Below, piece after piece: positions 21,701 to 31,436 of a stretch of DNA of 64,000 bases. The notes beneath the pieces are model-generated. The model was not told where the DNA came from and did no database searches. It saw only the letters and a list, made by a program, of their open reading frames with translations. The stretch covers positions 37,892,301 to 37,956,300 of the forward strand of contig OX463855.1 of the NCBI GenBank assembly GCA_949825065.1, written 5' to 3'. How positions within the stretch are numbered: position 1 is the stretch's first letter; each line of letters begins with the position of its first letter. Made by a program: the position numbers and the translations under genes. This stretch comes from Odontocerum albicorne. Taxonomy: Eukaryota; Arthropoda; Insecta; Trichoptera; Odontoceridae.

Positions 21701-24700
21701 CCTTATCATTATGATCGAACACGCCCTCATAACCAGACTCACTTTATTAACATGGTCGTGTATTTTGAAAATAGCAAAATTTTTCAATCTCAAACTACTG
21801 GAACGTAGAGCGAGGGCGTTCGGTTTGTATTACTTTAATTCTTTCCGAAACAACTTGGAGATAATCGATGACTTGGCTACTTTGCATTGGTATTTATCAC
21901 ACAAATATCTAAATACGGATGATGAATTTGATGTATTCATCGCCGGTTGTGATTGGTTATTAAAAAACGAAAGCAACGACAAATATAAACCAGAAGAGAA
22001 TGACATATTGGTTATTTTAAGTTGCCTTAATTTTCAAAATATAGCTCCTCATTATCTAGAAAACATTCTCGGTCATAAGTTAGTCCGAGAGAACGAGTCA
22101 GCCTCGATGGTTGTCGAAAGCATAATTGATAAATTGAAGGAAACCAGATTGGAGATCTCGTCAGCTACTAATTATAAGATTGACCATCTTTTACATGCAA
22201 AACGAGAAGTTCACGACATTGTTTGTGGGTTTTTGCTGCTTTCGACGGAGAGATTGAATATTGAACATCCTTGTATTATTAGAAAGAAAAAAGATGACCA
22301 CCTGCAATTATATAGTCCTTATACAAACGAGGTAATTCCATGGAAGAAAGCTTCGGACAAGAAATGGTGGGGGCACAATATCCTCGTATGGGGGGGATTT
22401 AACATTATAATCGTGTGTGGTGAAATCCAAATAGGAATGAGATCTTGGAATACAGAAATTTTATTGTATAACATATTAGTTGAAAAATGGTCCAAAATGA
22501 ATACAATTCCAGTAAAACCTCGGCGTCACGCCGGGGCTGTTATCCATGAAAATTTTTTATATATCATCGGTGGAGTTAATAAATACAGGGTAACGCTCGC
22601 AACCGTCCAGAAATATGATTTGAACTGTGACACGTGGCACTCTCTTCCTGATCTACCAGAGTTTTGTCAAATGCCAGTGGCTACGTTCCATAAGGGATAT
22701 CTCTATGTGTCAGCACAAATGTTGTATGTATTCCGCAATAATGAGTGGGTACACCTTTTCAAGGTATCAATGAGACACAATGCGATGATTTCCTACAAAA
22801 ACCATTTATATTTTTCTCAAACTTGGAAAAACATTCTTAGTTATTGGGAACCAAGTAGCTCAATAGAATATATGAGAGTCAACGAAAAACAGTTAAAAAA
22901 ATCCAAACATCACATCATTTCAATGTGTCGAATAGGTAAGATGTTATTTTTTATATTCTACTGTAATAGTTTTTCATTGAAATTTGCATAAGATGAGTTT
23001 TAAGTATCGTAGCTGTTTTTTTTTAAATATCCTTTTATAAAAATATTGGACACAGCACCTCAAAAGTTAGTGCTTAGCATGTTCAAAATTCCTCTTTATT
23101 TCTTAGGGCTCTAAAATAATCAACATTGTGTTTATGGTTATTTTTTTCAGCGGCACGCAGAATTAAGTTACTACTACAAAATAAAATGTTAGGTGTACAA
23201 ATAAGTTTCCGCCGGTTTTTATCAAAAATTGGGCATTTATTGTGAAAGAACGGAACCTCATGTTTTATTCGAAGTATTGCCCATCACTTGCCACTACTTT
23301 TTCCCATCTTTCTGGCAGCATACGGATACCGTGTCAGTCATCATCATCATCTTTTAAGGCTATCCACGAATCGACCCAATTTTTGGTATCTTCATATGAT
23401 GTGAAGTTCTGCTCAGACAGGCTATGCGTCATCGATCGAAACAAGTGGAAATCAGAAAAAGAAATGTCTGGTGAATACGGGGGGTGGGGTAAAACTTCCC
23501 AATTGAGTGTTTCCAAATAGGTTTAACCGGCACCGCAACATGTGGACGAGCATTATCATACAGGAGAATAATTTTGTCGTGTCTGGAGTAGTAGTGGGCG
23601 CGCTTTTCCTTGAGTGCTCGACTCAATCTCATCAATTGTGTTCGGTAGACAGCCCCAGCAATGGTTTCGTTCGGTTTGAGCAACTCATAATACACGACAC
23701 CAAGCTGATCCCACCAAATACACAATAAGAGTTTTTTCCATGAATATTTGTCTTAGCCGTAGATGTTGAAGCATTGCCAGGGGGTCCTCATGATTTCTTC
23801 CTTTTTGGATTATCATAGTGGATCCAATTTTCATCACCAATGACTATACGGTGCAGAAAACCCTTTCGTTTATGCCTGGCAAGTAGCATTTCACATGTGG
23901 AAAATCGGCGTTCAACGTTTCTCGGTGTCAGTTCATATGGAACCCAATTTCCTTGTTTTTCAATCATTCCCAATGATTTCAACCGATTGGAAATTGCTTG
24001 TTGAGTCACTCCTAATGTAAGTGCAAGTTCTTCTTGCATTTGGCACGAATCTTGATCCAATAATACTTCCAATTCCGCGTCTTCGTACACTTTCGGCCTT
24101 CCGCTACGTTCTTTGTCTTCGATGTCAAATTCACCGTTCTTAAACTTTTGAAACCACTCACGACAACTTCTCTCACTTAAGGCACCCTCACCATATGCTT
24201 CTACAAGCAATCGATGCGCCTCAGCTGCAGATTTCTTCAAATTAAAGAAGTAAATCAAAAGTTCCCGCAAATTACGCTTATTCGGCTCAAAACTTGACTT
24301 TTTCGCACACAAAAGAATATATTATACTGATAAAAATTCACTAATATTTCAAGGTTATGTTGTTGACAGATGTCCAACCTTACGACAATGACGTTTTACA
24401 TCTGACATTTTTAACCATAACTTACTGGTGGTGCCAACTTTTGCCAAACGGCGGTGACTTATTTGTACACCTGATAATATTTTCATCATGAGATTAATTA
24501 GTAGTATTTTATTTAGCAATAATTCTACTAACCAGAACCAGAGAAAATAAAGTTTATAAAAAAGTAAAACAACAAGAAACAAGCTGATAAGAAGGTTAAA
24601 TGGTAACGTCTTCAAAATCAACCTAAAAAAGATTCATATAAATTAATACCCTTTTTAAGTTTCTTCCCTTCACCTTTAATAATTCCACAACTGTAAAAAT

Positions 24701-25189
24701 TAATTTGTCAAAAACTTGGAGAGGAGTAATTCGAGGAAAGTATTATTTCTAAACAGCAACTTTTTTTAAAAATTCGGTCCCTTGAATTTCAAATTAACGA
24801 ACTTTTACTATAGTTAAAATAATGGTTCCAGTCTTTGCAGCCTTCTTTTCCTTGCAGCCTTATAATAATGAATATCCTCTTGATGTGATGATTTTGTTTT
24901 AGGCAAACATATGTATTTTTTGACGGAGCCCGAAAGATTTGATGGGCAATCATACTGCATTGAGAGATGTAATCTGGATGATGAATTGAATGTAAAGACT
25001 GATGTTCTAATGGAAGCTGACTCTATTCACCATTTTTCCTTTGACCCTGCTGAGTGTTTAGCTGTACCAAACTTTGATGTGCAAGATTTATCCATTAATA
25101 ATTATGGCAGAAGATGGCTCGGAAATACTCACCAAGGTAAATTTAATTATGAGCCGAAACCTGGGTGTAGTAAGGAATTGGAAAAATAA
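15552..25189 (+). CDS. BTB-BACK-Kelch protein (gene span, three exons)
   Basis: KLHL-type proteins usually link substrates to Cullin-3 ubiquitin ligases: the BTB domain binds Cul3 and dimerises, BACK positions the complex, and Kelch blades bind the substrate. The spliced product is 605 aa, normal for the family. The BTB domain spans about residues 12-115 (SDPHDVVLKVENERFYVEKS, then IISAGSMATILDFMYYKTMK across the intron). BACK follows to about 235. Kelch-like repeats run from about 260 (PRRHAGAVIHENFLYIIGGV, VQKYDLNCDTWHSLP). The blades are degenerate and several glycine pairs are missing. Introns of 5.9 and 2.0 kb hold many transposons. The final exon has further copies downstream. I cannot name the orthologue. 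Another possibility is a fast-evolving lineage-specific KLHL paralogue. Confidence 0.85.
15940..16420 (-). mobile_element. LINE 3' relic interrupted by a SINE
   Basis: Sequence on both sides of the SINE (CACTTGATCCAAC and TCCTTGGTCTTCCTGTC) reads continuously in a related uninterrupted copy near 58085-58160. The minus strand retains a decayed EEHAEMVWAYGLNEKRLAN, like the RWFGHV.R segment of LINE polymerases. Confidence 0.5.
16094..16310 (+). mobile_element. tRNA-derived SINE
   Basis: The head resembles a tRNA with an A box (TGGCTCAGTTAGTAAG) and a B box (GGGTTCAAATC) 35-40 bp apart, which are internal RNA polymerase III promoter elements. The body and tail (CTGGTTGGTTGGAAGAGATT) match the 3' end of the LINEs at 3755 and 32745. 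It is not a functional tRNA: the acceptor arms do not pair and the anticodon arm is degraded. Confidence 0.75.
16425..16650. mobile_element. Eroded non-autonomous element, probably hAT-like, copy 2
   Basis: It shares the GTGCTACTGCC..GGGCGG block and AAAGAATTCTATTAATTT with 13795-14125. The ends are uncertain. Confidence 0.4.
16703..16894. mobile_element. Foldback MITE, Harbinger/PIF-like (TTA duplication), copy 1
   Basis: The inverted ends (GGCCTCGGCCACACAGGTAG on both sides) are long and GC-rich, and TTA is repeated at 16700-16702 and 16895-16897. A three-base TTA target fits PIF/Harbinger elements. A related copy is at 31054-31240. Confidence 0.7.
16895..17480. other. Unrecognised GC-richer block in Kelch intron 1
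   Basis: Open frames on both strands overlap here (for example minus-strand MSTKRLSRIPMSVTSGGGSE), but none has a family match I recognise or splice sites in phase with the gene. It is probably part of an inserted element. Confidence 0.35.
17486..18400 (-). mobile_element. LINE relic split by a foldback MITE
   Basis: The minus strand at 17486-17760 encodes STMLYESETWTWKNTERSW and NAVEMHALRLIEEVKMYDRI. At 18243-18330 it encodes a QVEEFCYLVSIFLDDGR-like piece that normally precedes it. The MITE at 17849-18242 separates them. Confidence 0.6.
17849..18242. mobile_element. Foldback MITE nested in a LINE relic
   Basis: The inverted ends are CTGCCGTCATAAGCAAAAAC and (complement) CTGCCCTCATAAGCAAAAAC. 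Internal copies of GTGATTCATAAG and its complement add further inverted repeats. Confidence 0.7.
18671..19482 (-). mobile_element. Tigger/jerky-like DNA transposon remnant
   Basis: The inverted ends are AGGCGGCCCACAACTTTCGC and (complement) AGGCGGCCCTCGACTTTCGC. Inside, the minus strand encodes the C-terminus of a pogo/Tigger transposase (LPLFWKDYNIWKAIKNIGYS, then one stop, then NNEDVNELIESHSVHLSNEY). The DDE core is deleted. Confidence 0.75.
19483..20816. other. AT-rich Kelch intron 1 sequence
   Basis: No gene and no clear element ends. Long A/T runs and scattered short repeats only. Confidence 0.5.
20821..21445. mobile_element. piggyBac-like MITE, family P1, copy 2
   Basis: TTAA occurs on both sides (20817-20820 and 21446-21449). 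The ends CCTTTCCCTTCCCGTGCTAA and CACAGGGAAGGAAGGG match copy 1, and the subterminal GTGTATT C AATACAC hairpin is identical. The right end is 130 bp upstream of Kelch exon 2. Confidence 0.82.
21579..22935 (+). CDS. Kelch gene exon 2 (BTB end, BACK, most Kelch repeats)
   Basis: The acceptor is TATTTTTTCAG and the donor ATAG|GTAAGA. The exon is 1357 nt: 452 codons plus one base that pairs with GC of the next exon to make Gly. It starts IISAGSMATILDFMYYKTMK and ends KSKHHIISMCRI. If the intron were retained, only about 16 extra residues would follow before a stop. Confidence 0.88.
23189..24474 (-). mobile_element. mariner-like element, family D, in Kelch intron 2
   Basis: The inverted ends are AGGTGTACAAATAAGTTTCC and (complement) CAGGTGTACAAATAAGTCAC. 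The element is about 1.29 kb, full length for mariner. The TA duplication is eroded on the left. Confidence 0.85.
23334..24312 (-). pseudogene. mariner transposase, D,D34D type, frameshifted
   Basis: It starts MCAKKSSFEPNKRNLRELLI, with a helix-turn-helix (YGEGALSERSCREWFQKFKN) and a linker (KERSGRPKVYED). The catalytic positions are visible: VIGDENWIHYDN, LLYDNARPHV and YSPDISFSDFH. They lie in three frames, so at least two frameshifts (near 23730-23790 and 23520) break the gene. The C-terminus ends in an Asp run coded by a short ATC repeat at 23338. Confidence 0.88.
24903..25189 (+). CDS. Kelch gene terminal exon, copy 1
   Basis: The acceptor is TTTGTTTTAG. In phase it continues G-KHMYFLTEPERFDGQS and ends KPGCSKELEK and TAA, 94 residues after the split Gly. 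The start looks like the last strands of a Kelch blade and the rest is an acidic tail (FDPAECLAVPNFDVQDLSIN) of unknown role. Confidence 0.82.
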
Positions 25190-25366
25190 GCCTAATATTT
25201 CTTAAAATAGGTACTTTTCGTGTTTTATCAACATTTTTGTATCACAGAATAAGTCCAACCTTGTTAAAATATCTAATTTTGCAATGTTCAAATAGATTTC
25301 ATTTATATTGTCCATAAAAGGTTCATACTAGGTACACAAAAAAATGTTTAAATTAATATGTTATTA

Positions 25367-26376
25367 CCGTATTAGCCAGAATATAACGCGATATTTTTTA
25401 CTCAAAATATTTTTACAAAAATAACATTCGCGTTTTATTCGGGGTTTAGGCCGTGTCCAATGAAAAGTTGAATACTGATATGGTGATAATTCCAGGAGGA
25501 ATGACTTCACAGTTGCAAGTTTTATATGTGTGGCGGTCGCACACTCGGTCAATGACCGGTGATGCGACCTTTGCATTCCTTGACAAATCCAAAACAAACA
25601 AGTGCAAAGTCCACACGCCGGTCATTCAACTCATTGCCGGGCGCGGAGCGCATTCCATGCCAGAGCGAGAAGGCACCACATCTGTCTCGCCAGTTCCGTA
25701 TTTGAATGATACCCACATACAACATTAATCGTTTTGCGAATGCAGAAACGAGACGTAGGCATATCGCGAGCGCATTCCCGCACACATTCAAGAATGATAT
25801 AAATACCTACGTCTACCAGTCTACCAAATAAATCACTCTCTCTTTCCGCATTGCGATCCAAAACGAGTTTTATTTATCAACAAATCATCATCATCTCTCC
25901 CTTAAGGACATAACTCCTAAATATGTATCTGTCAATAAACCATTCAAAGACAATTTACGAAAGGAGTACAGCAATTGGCTCTTAACTGGAAATCATCCTC
26001 TGACCTCTACAGGGAAAATAAAGAAACCATCAATTCCAGTCTTAGGGGAATGGATCATGACCGCTTGGCAGAAGATTAGTGACACGTCTATTGAAAAAGG
26101 TTTTAAGAAATGTTGCATTTCCAACAATCTGGATGGGAGTGAGGATGACATTTTATGGGAAGAGGAAGATGCCATAAATTATGCATCGAGTAACATAGTT
26201 ATCATTCAAGCGACACTGATAATAATTCAAATATGTCTCAATAAAAAAATCATATTTTTTATAATACAATTTACCTAATTAATTTTTGTTTTATATTTGA
26301 ATTTTTCCTTTCATTCCTGCTCCAAATATATAGGTAGCGTTATATTCGAGGCCGCGTTATATTCGGGCTAATATGG
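25367..26376 (+). mobile_element. pogo-like element with a nested solo LTR
   Basis: The ends are CCGTATTAGCCAGAATATAA and (complement) CCATATTAGCCCGAATATAA, with TA on both sides. The interior keeps a piece of pogo-type transposase, LNTDMVIIPGGMTSQLQVL, then after the LTR SVNKPFKDNLRKEYSNWLL and GEWIMTAWQKISDTSIEKGF. These are the end of the DDE domain and the C-terminus. It lies between Kelch terminal exon copies 1 and 2. Confidence 0.85.
25529..25920 (+). mobile_element. Solo LTR, family L1, copy 1
   Basis: It begins TGTGGCGGTCGCACAC, ends CTCCTAA, and is flanked by a perfect 5-bp duplication ATATG (25524-25528 and 25921-25925). It interrupts the pogo coding sequence, so it is younger. It contains a TATAAATA box near 25798 and no coding capacity. 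The copy at 49005-49383 has the same ends. Confidence 0.8.
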
Positions 26377-26666
26377 TATATTTCAATATAGTGGAAATAT
26401 CTTGACAGAACTTTGATTCACATTATTTTTATATTAAGAAAAAGTTATTACAATATTCTCAGCCGTTGGGAGTGCTGCACAAATTAATATTTTTTTTTTT
26501 AGTTTTTGTGTTTTTATGACTGAGTTTTTTTTTTAAATTCGGTCCCTTGAATTTCAAATTAACGGTATTTTACTGTAGTTAAAGTAATGGTTCCAGTAAC
26601 TGCTTCTTTTCCTTGCAGCCTTATAATAATGAATATCCTCTTGATGTGATGATTTTTTTTTTTTAG

Positions 26667-26854
26667 GCAAATATCTGTATTTCTCGACGGAACCTGAAAA
26701 ATTTGAAAATGTTGACACTGATTTTGTCTTTGACCCTGCTACTGGACCAAACTTTGATATGCAAGATTTATCTATTAATACTTATGGCAGAAGATGGCTT
26801 GAAGATGATAATTGTAATGAGCCGAAACCTGGGTGTAGTAAGGATTTGGATTAA
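26667..26854 (+). CDS. Kelch gene terminal exon, copy 2 (possible alternative last exon)
   Basis: The acceptor T(n)AG is stronger than that of copy 1 and in the same phase. The open frame reads G-KYLYFSTEPEKFENVDTD and ends KPGCSKDLD and TAA, 61 residues after the split Gly. Compared with copy 1 it lacks about 30 internal residues but is otherwise similar (FDMQDLSINTYGRRWLEDDN). The frame is intact, so a transcript skipping copy 1 would encode a different, shorter C-terminus. Confidence 0.65.
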
Positions 26855-26918
26855 TATGCTTTATCAACATTTTTGTATCATAGAATAAGAGTCCAATCTT
26901 GTCGAATTTTAGAATAGG

Positions 26919-27152
26919 TTTCATTGAGAGATGTAATCTGGATGATGAATTGAATGTAAAGACTGATGTTCTAATGGAAGCTGAAACTGTTCATGATTTA
27001 TCCTTTGACCCTGCTGAGTGTTTAGCTGTACCAAACTTTGATGTGCAAGATTTATCCTTTTAATAATTATGGCAGAAGATGGCTCGGAAAAACTCACCAA
27101 GGTAAATTTAATTATGAGCCGAAACCTGGTTATAGTAAGAATTTGTATTAAT
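26919..27152 (+). pseudogene. Kelch gene terminal exon, copy 3, frameshifted and without acceptor
   Basis: It begins inside the exon (ERCNLDDELNVKTDVLMEAE) with no splice site. One extra T near 27060 (TTATCCTTTTAATAATT against TTATCCATTAATAATT) shifts the frame to a stop. It cannot be used as coding sequence, but it carries AATAAA signals near 27213 and 27292 that could end Kelch transcripts. Confidence 0.8.
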
Positions 27153-27280
27153 ATGTCTAATATTTCTTAAAATAGATACTTTTCGTGTTTTATCAACATT
27201 TTTGTATGATAGAATAAATCCAATCTTGTTGAAACGTCTCATTTTGCAATGTTAGAATCGGTTTCATTTTATTGTTTTTT

Positions 27281-28060
27281 TATTTTTATTTCTTAAATAA
27301 AGTTTGTGCATGACTACAACAGTGATCTTGTTATAAATAATTAATTACGAAATCTGTTTTTCTTTAATCTTCAATAATGCTGCAACCATACAGAGCTTAA
27401 GGCTTTTAAATTTTATACCTTCAATGATACTTCAGTCATCGGTGACTGTTCCATTTTATAATTTTTTTTTTATTAAGAGCTAGTGTCCATGACACGTTTG
27501 TGTGATGACATTTTTACTATGTAAAGTTGTGAGTTGTGACCCAACTTCAAAACTTGGAAGACTAGGTTTTTTTTATCAGGGTTATCCTATTTATTGCCGG
27601 GATGTACCGGTCTTGTGGTGTCAGGGTTTCACGTTTTGTTCTCTGTTTATATGCTTAAGTCATACTTGCAATTGTAATCATATTGCCTAGAAATTGCGAC
27701 GAGAATGCTAAATGGTAGATCTTCCTGAAAGTGTGCATGATTCCTAGAGGCTTTCGAAGTATTCTATTGGTACGCACTTTCCACATGTCCGACCATGCAC
27801 AGCATTCTCTACCGATGCTTTTTACCAGCCCCTTCGAAAATCTACAATGTGGATTTTTTACTGCAGATGTCTACTTTGACCACTCCGATTTTTTTTAGTT
27901 AATCGTGTAAAAAATTGAATATTGCTGCTTTAGTAACCTGATAGATCTGTGTACTGTATATTTTTATTTTATAATATATTTTTTATTTTGGTTGATATAC
28001 ATTATGAAAAACACTTTACTTCAAATTAAAAAAAAAAATCATGTAAACAAATGTTGTTTT
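27281..28060. other. Gene-free spacer
   Basis: No coding sequence or recognisable element ends. Confidence 0.5.
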
Positions 28061-28069
28061 TAGTTTGAT

Positions 28070-28400
28070 GAAGACATTATATCGAGCAAATTCTTTTTTA
28101 TTGGATATTTTTTATGCCCTTTCTGAAAATTCGCGTTCTGTTGTAAATACGATTCGTAAACTTCGTGTTATTTTTGGTCATAATCATGTGCCAAGTAACG
28201 CTGGAATTTGCAACCTAATCAGTAAATTCTAGGCGTCTGGTTCGGTCCTTGATGCAAAGACGCTAGTGCGTTTTGTAGTGTTCCTTTAAATGAAAATATC
28301 GCTCGAGTGAGTAGAAATATCACCGGAAATCCTGAAGAACCTGAATTCGTCACTGTTCACAACGATTTAGCATTTCCAGAAGCTCCAAACGAGTTTTAAC
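28070..28400 (+). pseudogene. Decayed helix-turn-helix transposase fragment (DUF4817-like)
   Basis: With frameshifts ignored, the plus strand shows VVNTIRKLRVIFGHNHVPSN, a spaced KF.ASGSVLDAK, and NENIARVSRNITGNPEEP. The order resembles the DNA-binding region of DUF4817-type DDE transposases (F..HF....P....I...V..F...GSV....ENI..V). The evidence is only the motif order. Confidence 0.4.
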
Positions 28401-28486
28401 CAAAATCCCTGGTCTACACGCGTACATAAAATCAGTTGATTTAAGTACATAAGACTGGAGCTTTATGCCAGAGCCTTTATTAGACA

Positions 28487-28905
28487 TTTTTTATGCCCTC
28501 GACTATACTATCTATAGGACAGTTTTCTGAGAGGTATCATTTTTATGCCCTCGACTGTGCAATCTATAGGACAGTTTTCTGAGAGGTATCGTTTTTATGC
28601 CCTCGACTGTGCAATCTATAGGACAGTTTTCTGAGAGGTACCATTTTTATGCCCTCCACTGTGCAATCTATAGGACAGTTTTCTGAGAGGTACCATTTTT
28701 ATGCCCTCCACTGCAATCTATAGGACAGTTTTCTGAGAGGTATCATTTTTATGCCCTCGACTGCAATCTATAGGACAGTTTTCTGAGAGGTATCATTTTT
28801 ATGCCCTCGACTGTACAATCTATAGGACAGTTTTCTGAGAGGTATCATTTTTATGCCCTCGACTGTACAATCTATAGGACAGTTTTCTGAGAGGTATCAT
28901 TTTTA
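28487..28905. repeat. Minisatellite, 8 units of 50-54 bp
   Basis: Eight copies of TTTTTATGCCCTCGACTGT followed by CAATCTATAGGACAGTTTTC and TGAGAGGTATCAT. Differences are few: a 2-bp deletion in units 5 and 6, and TACCAT/TATCGT variants. Confidence 0.9.
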
Positions 28906-29744
28906 TTTTACATTACAGTTATTTTTTGGCATATAGATGTAAAAAAGAACCATAGATGAACTTTTGTTAACCTTTTTTAAAGATGTGTCCTGATATCTGA
29001 CGTCAAGTTAGTATCTGATTATTTTACAAATACAATCTGCAAAGTAACTCAAAACATTTCAAATTTAAAACATTGACAAACTTGCTTGTATTGCTATTCG
29101 GAGATGCAGTTGAGACAGAGGAAAGATGAAAATGTATGTCGGTAAATAAAATGGTTATGCCTACTTACAAGGATATTGTATGATAGCATGTTTTTATTTA
29201 TTTCACAAAAAGTGAATGTACTAAAAAAAATATTGATTGCCATATGTAAATTATATTCTAAGTTAGACCATAGACTTTTGAGAGTTCTTAAATTTTATAG
29301 ATACAGATTTAGATAAAAATGTCATTTATCCCTATTATGTAATTTTTTATGAAATAAGTTAAAAAACTAATGATTTTATAATTATTATTTTTAAATACAT
29401 TGCCAAGAAATATTCCTTGTGTTAGTTAGGATATATATTAAGAAAAGGGTTTTTTTTTAATAAGGTTGTGCCTGTGAATTTGTAGGTTTTATAACGTGAT
29501 ATAAAAAGTGATTTTTAAATTTGTGATATTTAGGACTTATATGATTTTTGCATCTTTATTTGTAATTTAATTATAATGTTCAGATTCTTTTTTTTAACCA
29601 CAGAGGGAGATATACATGACTGAATGTTTTTCTTTACTTATAATACCGTTCAATTTCAATTCTTAAAAAAACTTCATAGACGGAAAATGCATAAAAAAAT
29701 TCAACGGTGCATTTTTTGAGCACTTTACAATTAATAAACATTTT
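28906..29744. other. AT-rich gene-free sequence
   Basis: Nothing recognised apart from homopolymer runs. Confidence 0.5.
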
Positions 29745-30540
29745 TATTTTCTTGAATACCTTATTTGTCAATAGCTTGTGGTACTCAAGTAGTACATACA
29801 ATAAAAATAAATTAAAGAGGTGATTTAGTTACTAAATATCTGCCAAATTCTGCGATGTTTTTCAATCATTTTTAATACCTATATAGTACAAATAATAAAA
29901 TTAAAATGGCGGTCTATTTGTTTCTAAATGTATTAACGAATTCCGCAACATTTTGTGAACTAATTTTTTGATACTTAAATAGTAACAATCAAAATAAAAC
30001 AAATATTCGACAGTAGTTTACAATCATCCACCAAATTCTATTACTTTTGTGACTCATTTTTGACATCTATATAGTACAATCAAAATTTAAAAAATTTACG
30101 ATTTATTAGTTAATAAATATCCATCAAATTGTGCCGCATTTGGTGAATCATTTTTGATAACTAAATAGTAACAATCAAAATAAAAACAAAGATTCGACTG
30201 GGTAGTTACTAAATGTCCACCAAATTCTATTACAATTGTGACTCATTTTTTATACCTAAATAGTAATAATCAAAATAAAAACAAGATTAGACTTAGTAGT
30301 TACTAAATGTCCGCCAAATTCTATTACATTTGTGACTCATTTTTAACTACTATAAATAGTAACAATCAAAATAAAAACAAAGATTCGACTTGGTAGTTAC
30401 TAAATGTCCACCAAATTCTTGTGACTCATTTTTGATACCTAAAAAGTAACAATCAAAATAAAAACAAAGATTAAAATGACTCTTTATCGGTTAATAAATA
30501 TCCACCAAATTCTGCAATGTTTTTGAGGATTTTTTTATGT
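29745..30540. repeat. Degenerate tandem repeat, period about 95-100 bp
   Basis: About seven or eight units share ACCAAATTCTATTACATTTG, TGACTCATTTTTGATACCTA, AATAGTAACAATCAAAATAA and a TTAGTTACTAAAT block. Divergence is highest at the left edge. Confidence 0.8.
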
Positions 30541-31050
30541 TAAAAGGAAAGTGTCAAAGCGAACGCTTAAAAATTTCACATAAAAAGAACTCATTGATCT
30601 CAAATAAGATTTTAAATTACTGTATATATAAGCATCAACTTCTAAGAAGCAAAATGATCCCATTGCTAATATAAGTATAAAATGAACACATAGAAATAAC
30701 CCTTGATAAATCTAAGAGAGATGTTGATAGTGTAAGGAATTGATTATAAGTTGAGAATATATATCCTGTGGTTGGTTTTTTTTTAATTATTGTATCAGAT
30801 AGTAATACTAATAACTATATATATTTTTTTATATTCTGTATTATGTTTATTACAGTATTGATATATCATTTTTTATTTTATGATTAAAAATTAATAAAAC
30901 CATTTTTGCAATTTCTTATAATTTTATTTGCTCCTTTCCATAAAAAATTAAAAAGGTATACAGTGTTTTTATGTAATGTTTATTTCATCTACTTGCAACA
31001 TATCGACCTTGTCCTAGTTGATAAAGACACCAGTCGCGACCTGGGAAGTT
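30541..31050. other. AT-rich gene-free sequence
   Basis: Nothing recognised. Confidence 0.5.
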
Positions 31051-31053
31051 TAA

Positions 31054-31240
31054 GGCATCGGCCACACAGGTAGGAGCTTCGCTTGGTGCTTAGAGCTACG
31101 CTACTAGGTGACTGTAATAGTCACGTAGCGTGGCACGAAGCGTGCAGTGTGGCCATTGCGATAGTATGGGGTGCGTTGGTTCGCTAGGCTATGTCACCTA
31201 GCTCGCAGCGTAGCTCTAAGCACCAAGTGGGGCTTTTGAG
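31054..31240. mobile_element. Foldback MITE, Harbinger/PIF-like, copy 2
   Basis: It shares CGGCCACACAGGTAGGAGC and TGGTGCTTAGAGCTACGCT with the element at 16703-16894. The left end is present; the right terminal repeat is truncated after CACCAAGTGGGGC. Confidence 0.7.
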
Positions 31241-31436
31241 GAATGGAAATTAACAGCCAAGCAGTAGACTCGAAATATATCCTTTATGCCATCAGCAAAA
31301 GAGTCTACAATTGTCAGAATGACAATTGTAACATTGAAAGATGCATTCAGTGAGAAGGGATTTTTGGATAGGTACAGCAGATTGCAAGTTTTGTAATTTT
31401 TTTCTTAATATAAATCATAAAGTTTTTATCAAAATA

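Larger units (their letters stand above)
24762..27280 (+). repeat. Tandem duplication of the Kelch terminal exon with its upstream intron
   Basis: Three units are visible. Unit 1 (about 24762-25290) and unit 2 (about 26527-26930) share TTCGGTCCCTTGAATTTCAA, a CTTATAATAATGAATATCCT block, the splice acceptor and the exon. Unit 3 (26919-27280) has the exon's 3' part and the UTR but no acceptor. Unit 3 is closer to unit 1 than to unit 2. Confidence 0.85.

Noticed and set aside
28487..28905. CRISPR array
   Set aside because: Units are contiguous without spacers and the genome is eukaryotic; it is a minisatellite.
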